A stretch of 64,000 bases of DNA from Brevipalpus yothersi. Taxonomy: Eukaryota > Arthropoda > Arachnida > Trombidiformes > Tenuipalpidae. The notes beneath the pieces were generated by a model. The model did no database searches. It had not been told where the DNA came from and was given only the letters and a program-made list of their open reading frames with translations. Positions 59,681-64,000 of the stretch are shown here, piece by piece. The position numbers and the translations under genes are program-made. The DNA lies in contig QZCP01000123.1 of assembly GCA_003956705.1 (NCBI GenBank), forward strand, positions 118,328-182,327, read 5' to 3'. The number at the start of each line of letters is the position of its first letter. Position 1 is the first letter of the stretch.

Positions 59681-60949
59681 ATGAAGCCAACTTTGACAAT
59701 GGGCTTTTTTGAGCTACCCTATTTGCATAAAAATGAAAAAGGTAAACTGACTGGTCCCCTACTACCTCTATTTCAAAAATGTTTCTACTATGTGATTGAA
59801 AAATTCAATATTACCTATGAAGAATACAGCTTCAAGGATGTTCATAGATGTGCGAATAACGATTGTCCATTTCCTGCAAAAGAGCCAGTTACGATGGTTG
59901 ATTATATAGCAGGATTATCAAATCTACCGGAAATTAATTCCGATATTACTCTTGGACCACCGTTAACTCAGGTACAATGTTTTCTAGCCACACAACCCGA
60001 AAAGAAGGAAAAAATTGGATCCCAAACTTTTGTGAACTCTCTAATCAAAACTGATGTATACACAGCAATTGCATCAATTTGGATTCTCATTTTTTTGGTG
60101 CTTACTTTCAAATTTCAAACCAATCTCACTTCCCAAAGAACTTTGTGGATCTCTTTGAGAGTAATACTTCAAACATCCGTTCAATCATTGCGAGGAATCA
60201 CCAGTATAAGCATAGTTTATTTGATAATCTATTGTGGCTTCCTTAAACTTTTCATTTCTTCATCTGTAAGAACAAATATGATTAAAACAGAAGATTTTCT
60301 CAAAGTAGATACTCTGGAATCTGTTTTCAATCGAAATCTCCCAATATCATCTGGATCAATCGATTGTACTCTACTGGTATACCAGATTCCAGATGAAAAA
60401 TCGAGGCACAAACTTCTAGCTAAATCTGAGGATCTTTTCGGGCAACATACTGATGTAGCAGATTTCTCGGCCAAGATGGAAAGGCTTAAATCAATTTGCT
60501 TGCTTTTACAACCAAATGCTCTCAAAATGTTCGTTCATTTGGGCTGTTCATCAGTTGGCAATCGAGCAATGCGACTAAAAGACGTTTACACTTCAAGAAA
60601 GCCAGTGCTTACAACGATTGGAAAAACTTTTTTATCGAAAAATATTTCTCACCAAGCTCGTAGAATTTTTGATAGAGGTGTTTATGGTGCTTTGGAAATG
60701 AAATTATTTAGTGAACTGGTTTCACCTGATCTCGTTCAAATATTGGTTGGAGATGCTGATTTCAAATGTGCCAATGAAAAAGCGTTTTCAGATCAAGGCT
60801 ACTTTTCTTCACTCAATTTTGGATTCTTCTCCAAGATATTTTATCTTTACTTTTCAGCGATCCTGTTCAGTATATCTCTATTTCTTTTTGAAAGACTTAT
60901 CCTGATTTTTGTTTCAATTTATCTCAGAACATGTTTCCTGGTATTTTGA
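59681..60949 (+). CDS. Divergent ionotropic receptor (IR) 2, no amino-terminal domain
   Basis: Single exon, 422 residues. Begins directly in the S1 ligand-binding lobe (FFELPYLHKNEKGKLTGPL, the glutamate-receptor type start in which the chain enters the lobe and reaches a GP turn). S1 ends with SDITLGPPLTQVQC, homologous to the NIT-GP-C block of IR 1. First membrane helix about 127-144 (VYTAIASIWILIFLVLTF), M3-like helix about 172-193 (ITSISIVYLIIYCGFLKLFI), then S2 and a final helix about 384-415 that runs on into a hydrophobic tail. Start at 59681 has an AAAATG context and no better upstream ATG. It has no signal peptide or amino-terminal domain. Ligand unknown. Probably a chemosensory channel subunit. 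Confidence 0.75.
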   Translation: MKPTLTMGFFELPYLHKNEKGKLTGPLLPLFQKCFYYVIEKFNITYEEYSFKDVHRCANNDCPFPAKEPVTMVDYIAGLSNLPEINSDITLGPPLTQVQCFLATQPEKKEKIGSQTFVNSLIKTDVYTAIASIWILIFLVLTFKFQTNLTSQRTLWISLRVILQTSVQSLRGITSISIVYLIIYCGFLKLFISSSVRTNMIKTEDFLKVDTLESVFNRNLPISSGSIDCTLLVYQIPDEKSRHKLLAKSEDLFGQHTDVADFSAKMERLKSICLLLQPNALKMFVHLGCSSVGNRAMRLKDVYTSRKPVLTTIGKTFLSKNISHQARRIFDRGVYGALEMKLFSELVSPDLVQILVGDADFKCANEKAFSDQGYFSSLNFGFFSKIFYLYFSAILFSISLFLFERLILIFVSIYLRTCFLVF

Positions 60950-61973
60950 TGCAAAGAACAGAAAATCTTTTCGTTCTTTGGAAAAAAATTTACATGTTCA
61001 GATATTTATTCGTGGAGGGATCTTAGTACGTGGCTCGGTGGGAAAATATGCTAAATTCATCGAATTCGACTTGGGAGCAATCCATAAAGTATGATTGACT
61101 CTCTGACATTGTGAATGAAATAGAGACATTTGGGATGACTGATTGAAGAGTTTTGGAGTCTTATAGTATTGATCTGTTTTCTCGAATTTTTCTTTGATTG
61201 GAAAATGTAAATTTTACTTTGTTGTTATGACTGATTGCAATTTGTAACATTGATAAATTCAGCCTTGAATGAACACTGAGAAACTCATTGAAAGTTAAGA
61301 CAAAATGTATCATGATATTTCAAGAAAAGAATCGCAATCATCCTTAATGGTGCAAAGAAATCAAAATGATTTTTTTAAAATAAATGAGTTTTCCCAGACC
61401 TCTTCACTATTGATTTCAACTCATTAATGACTATTGTAGGTCAAAAAATGGCTTTAATTCATGCTAGAAATAAGATGAGCATAGAGGTTGTTTTATTTTT
61501 GTGTTATTGTTTTGAGCACTTTGTTTGAAATCGATTGATTGCGAAAACTTGCAAAACTCTTTCTTTCTTCCGAAAACAATTAAAATTATGAGAAAGAAGT
61601 AAGACAATATTGGTCATAATTTTTTGTCACTCTGTGCTCCCAGATTTTTTTCTAATATTTTGGTATCGATTCATGAGTAGAAGAAGTTAGATAATGAATC
61701 TTGATGATGTTCTTACAGCCTCATATGATCCGATTGATGAATTTAAAATGTTTTCAATCAGCATGTGGGAGATGATTTCAAAAATGATCAGGAAAATGGC
61801 AAACTCTGATGGGAGAACAACAACAAAACCCTTGAAAATAACTTGCGAGATAAAAATTTTCAAATGCTAGGTATGTTAAGTAAGTTCTACTAAATGAATC
61901 ACAAAGATAAGTTGATATCCATTCTGAGCAACCATTTGGAATACTTCAGTATATTTGATTCGAAATTTATCGA
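60950..61973. other. Spacer between IR 2 and IR 3
   Basis: About 1 kb AT-rich with no exon or receptor relic recognised. Confidence 0.5.
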
Positions 61974-63368
61974 ATGCATTCATTGAAAATTCCATGGGCT
62001 GATGAACCTCCATTGAGCTGGGTTGATGAGACGGGCAAACTTGTTGGAAGTGGGGTTAAAGCAAGCAAAATCAAATACTATTATTTATTTGAAAAGTTCA
62101 ATGTTACCTTTTTCGATACTAATGAAAGCCACTATAATTTGATTCGAGATGGTGGAGAAGATTATGCTCTAACAGCCAGTAGAGGAGATGCTGAGGTGGT
62201 TCCACAATTAACAGCATGGTTAAAAGTTTTACCACCGAATATTACCTTGGGTCCTATGAATATGAAATTCGAGTGTTTGATCACAACCTTTCCAACTGTG
62301 ACAGAAAAAATTATTCCCGCTGATTGTCTCAGTATTTTTCACACCTTCAATCTGCGACTGGTAATTTTCTATCTGATGATGGCTTTCATCTTCTCAATGT
62401 GTGCATTTCCATCTCCTCAAAGAAATAAATCAACATCATCATCATTGTGTGGAACTTTTCGATTTTTCGTGCGAAATGAAATAATTAAACATGTGAAAAT
62501 AGTTTTGACAATCTATTTCAAAGCAAAACAACGCTATCCACGAACCATGGTTCGATGTCAAGTATGGTTAACTCTGGTTCTGGTTACCATGCTTCTCCAG
62601 ATCATTGGTTCAAATATGATTGATATTTATCGAACTGCTGTGCACAAATTTCGAGTAATCAGCTCAACAAATGGAATGATGCAGAGTAACCTTGTCCCAA
62701 TCATTTCACCAGCATCAAGCTGCTATTTTTATTTTGAAACTCAAAGTGGTGCATTGGAAAAATATTTTAAGAGTAAAAAATTTGAACCAAAAGTACGCAA
62801 TCATGGCAATAGTTACGAAATAATCGAAGAGGCACGACAAAAATTTACACTTCGAAAAGTGGCCCTCATCTGGTCTACCCTGCAACGTGCAAGAGATAAA
62901 CCTTTCATATGTTCCAAATATCCACAAATTATTCTGAAAAATCCACCATATACAGCAAGGAAGCCATTGGCAGCTCGATACAATTTCATGGTGATCAATG
63001 AAGCATTCAAAAAGAGGAAGAAAAAAACATGTTTATCACTAACAAAATCAACTTACAGTCTAATGGAAATGAATTTATATGATTATGTCAGTCGAACCTA
63101 TTTTCTGAATTATGCACGATTAGATAGACCTCCAAGTTCCAAGTGTCTTCATTCTAAGATCAAGAAGTTCAAATCATCTTCCTCGGTGTTGGGTTTTGTC
63201 TACTTTTCGAATTTGATGAAGATTTTTATCATTCTTACAATTTTATCTGTAGTAATATTCGTATTGGAGTTGTTATTCGGCTCAAAGCGAAATATTTCAC
63301 GAGAAGAATTGATGATGCGTGCTAATATTGCTTACTTGGTTTCCAGGCCTCAACCATTTCGATCCTAG
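61974..63368 (+). CDS. Divergent ionotropic receptor (IR) 3, no amino-terminal domain
   Basis: Single exon, 464 residues, the longest of the three local IRs. S1 starts with WADEPPLSWVDETGKLVGSG and FEKFNVTFFD, like IR 2's EKFNITYEE, and ends LPPNITLGPMNMKFEC. First membrane helix about 127-144 (NLRLVIFYLMMAFIFSMCAF). The spacer to M3 is longer than in the paralogues and very basic. M3-like helix about 197-219 (VWLTLVLVTMLLQIIGSNMI). Last helix about 412-434 (IFIILTILSVVIFVLELLFG), followed by a 30-residue cytosolic tail. Same strand and architecture as IR 2, so a tandem pair. The three share little sequence outside these blocks, indicating rapid divergence. Confidence 0.75.
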   Translation: MHSLKIPWADEPPLSWVDETGKLVGSGVKASKIKYYYLFEKFNVTFFDTNESHYNLIRDGGEDYALTASRGDAEVVPQLTAWLKVLPPNITLGPMNMKFECLITTFPTVTEKIIPADCLSIFHTFNLRLVIFYLMMAFIFSMCAFPSPQRNKSTSSSLCGTFRFFVRNEIIKHVKIVLTIYFKAKQRYPRTMVRCQVWLTLVLVTMLLQIIGSNMIDIYRTAVHKFRVISSTNGMMQSNLVPIISPASSCYFYFETQSGALEKYFKSKKFEPKVRNHGNSYEIIEEARQKFTLRKVALIWSTLQRARDKPFICSKYPQIILKNPPYTARKPLAARYNFMVINEAFKKRKKKTCLSLTKSTYSLMEMNLYDYVSRTYFLNYARLDRPPSSKCLHSKIKKFKSSSSVLGFVYFSNLMKIFIILTILSVVIFVLELLFGSKRNISREELMMRANIAYLVSRPQPFRS

Positions 63369-63934
63369 CACAATTAGTCGAGTCATCATACGCAAAGATT
63401 GATGAAAAAAATCCACTCTGACCTTGTATCGATTGAAAACAGACCAAAATTATCTAATTGAAGAGTAAATCTTGTAAAACAAGATGGACATGCAAATTTT
63501 CTATCCTCCTCATCCGATTGATCACTAGAAGAATCTGTATAATCAGTGAATCAGATCAATAAACGTCTGTGAATATTTGTCTTACAGATATTTGTTAGGT
63601 TCTGGTTTAATAGAAGAACATGCAATTGGGACCTAATTGAACTACTGTTCTTCACCTTGTGAGAATAAAATTTATGGTGTATTTTTATGCATATTCAGTG
63701 TTTCCATAATCAACTGGACTATTTTATTTGGGATATTGCTCGAGATAATTTTCATTGACTATTCTTGATGAAAATGATCTTCTTGCTCTTTACATGTTCT
63801 ATTTGAAGAGGAAAAATATATTTCTCATCATGTAATTTTGAAGGACAAGAATTTAAGTGAATGATTTTTGATTGTTTCCCCCCTACGAAACGACGAATAG
63901 CTTGCCAATTGCTTTTCAACTCTTTTTGAAGGTG

Positions 63935-63936
<2 letters not shown>
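63369..63936. other. 3' flank of IR 3
   Basis: Contains AATAAA near 63558 and again near 63664, either of which could end the IR 3 transcript. No gene seen. Confidence 0.5.

Positions 63937-64000
<64 letters not shown>
63937..64000. repeat. (GA)n microsatellite at the window edge
   Basis: At least 64 bases of GA dinucleotide running off the end of the window. Confidence 0.95.

Noticed and set aside
1..64000. tRNA, rRNA or CRISPR features
   Set aside because: No cloverleaf-like or ribosomal sequence was recognised by eye, and the tandem repeats are simple dinucleotide runs, not spaced palindromic arrays.

Overview
The window is nuclear DNA of a eukaryote, almost certainly an arthropod and most likely a chelicerate such as an acariform mite. 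Reasons: AT-rich sequence, mostly short GT-AG introns (about 54-125 bp, a few of 0.3-3.8 kb), many single-exon genes, abundant GA/CT microsatellites, an ABCH-type transporter, a beta4GalT-family enzyme carrying the invertebrate Ile switch residue, and a small set of very divergent ionotropic-receptor genes without amino-terminal domains. The exact lineage cannot be fixed from the sequence alone.

Layout. 1-6.6 kb: a mosaic of inverted and direct repeats around an unrecognised three-exon coiled-coil gene (minus strand). 9.3-12.8 kb: the ceramide transfer protein CERT, complete in seven exons. 14.1-17.2 kb: BTBD7, complete in six exons including a 15-base microexon. 19.6 kb: a small secreted Gly-Lys-Lys repeat peptide. 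20.5-24.7 kb: a short secreted laminin gamma-like gene enclosed by two copies of a duplicated block. 25.4-31.8 kb: a PEAK/pragmin-family pseudokinase whose third intron contains a CT repeat and a 216-base assembly gap. 33.9-36.1 kb: an intronless ABCH half transporter. 37.7-39.5 kb: an ionotropic-receptor-like gene followed by its decayed tandem copy. 40.4-46.9 kb (minus): a beta-1,4-N-acetylgalactosaminyltransferase with its last exon isolated behind a 3.8-kb intron. 48.0-54.5 kb (minus): three intact lipase/phospholipase A1-like genes and one relic. 56.1-57.5 kb: an uninterrupted partitivirus-like RNA-dependent RNA polymerase, i.e. an endogenous viral element, with inverted repeats downstream. 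59.7-63.4 kb: two more divergent ionotropic receptors.

The left half mostly holds conserved single-copy housekeeping and signalling genes. The right half (about 37-63 kb) is a fast-evolving neighbourhood of tandem chemoreceptor and lipase families, pseudogenes and captured viral sequence. There are no operons; neighbouring genes appear functionally independent apart from the tandem families. The most notable items are the intact viral polymerase with its downstream hairpins, the truncated but C-terminally conserved laminin gamma-like chain, and the uncharacterised coiled-coil gene inside the repeat mosaic.
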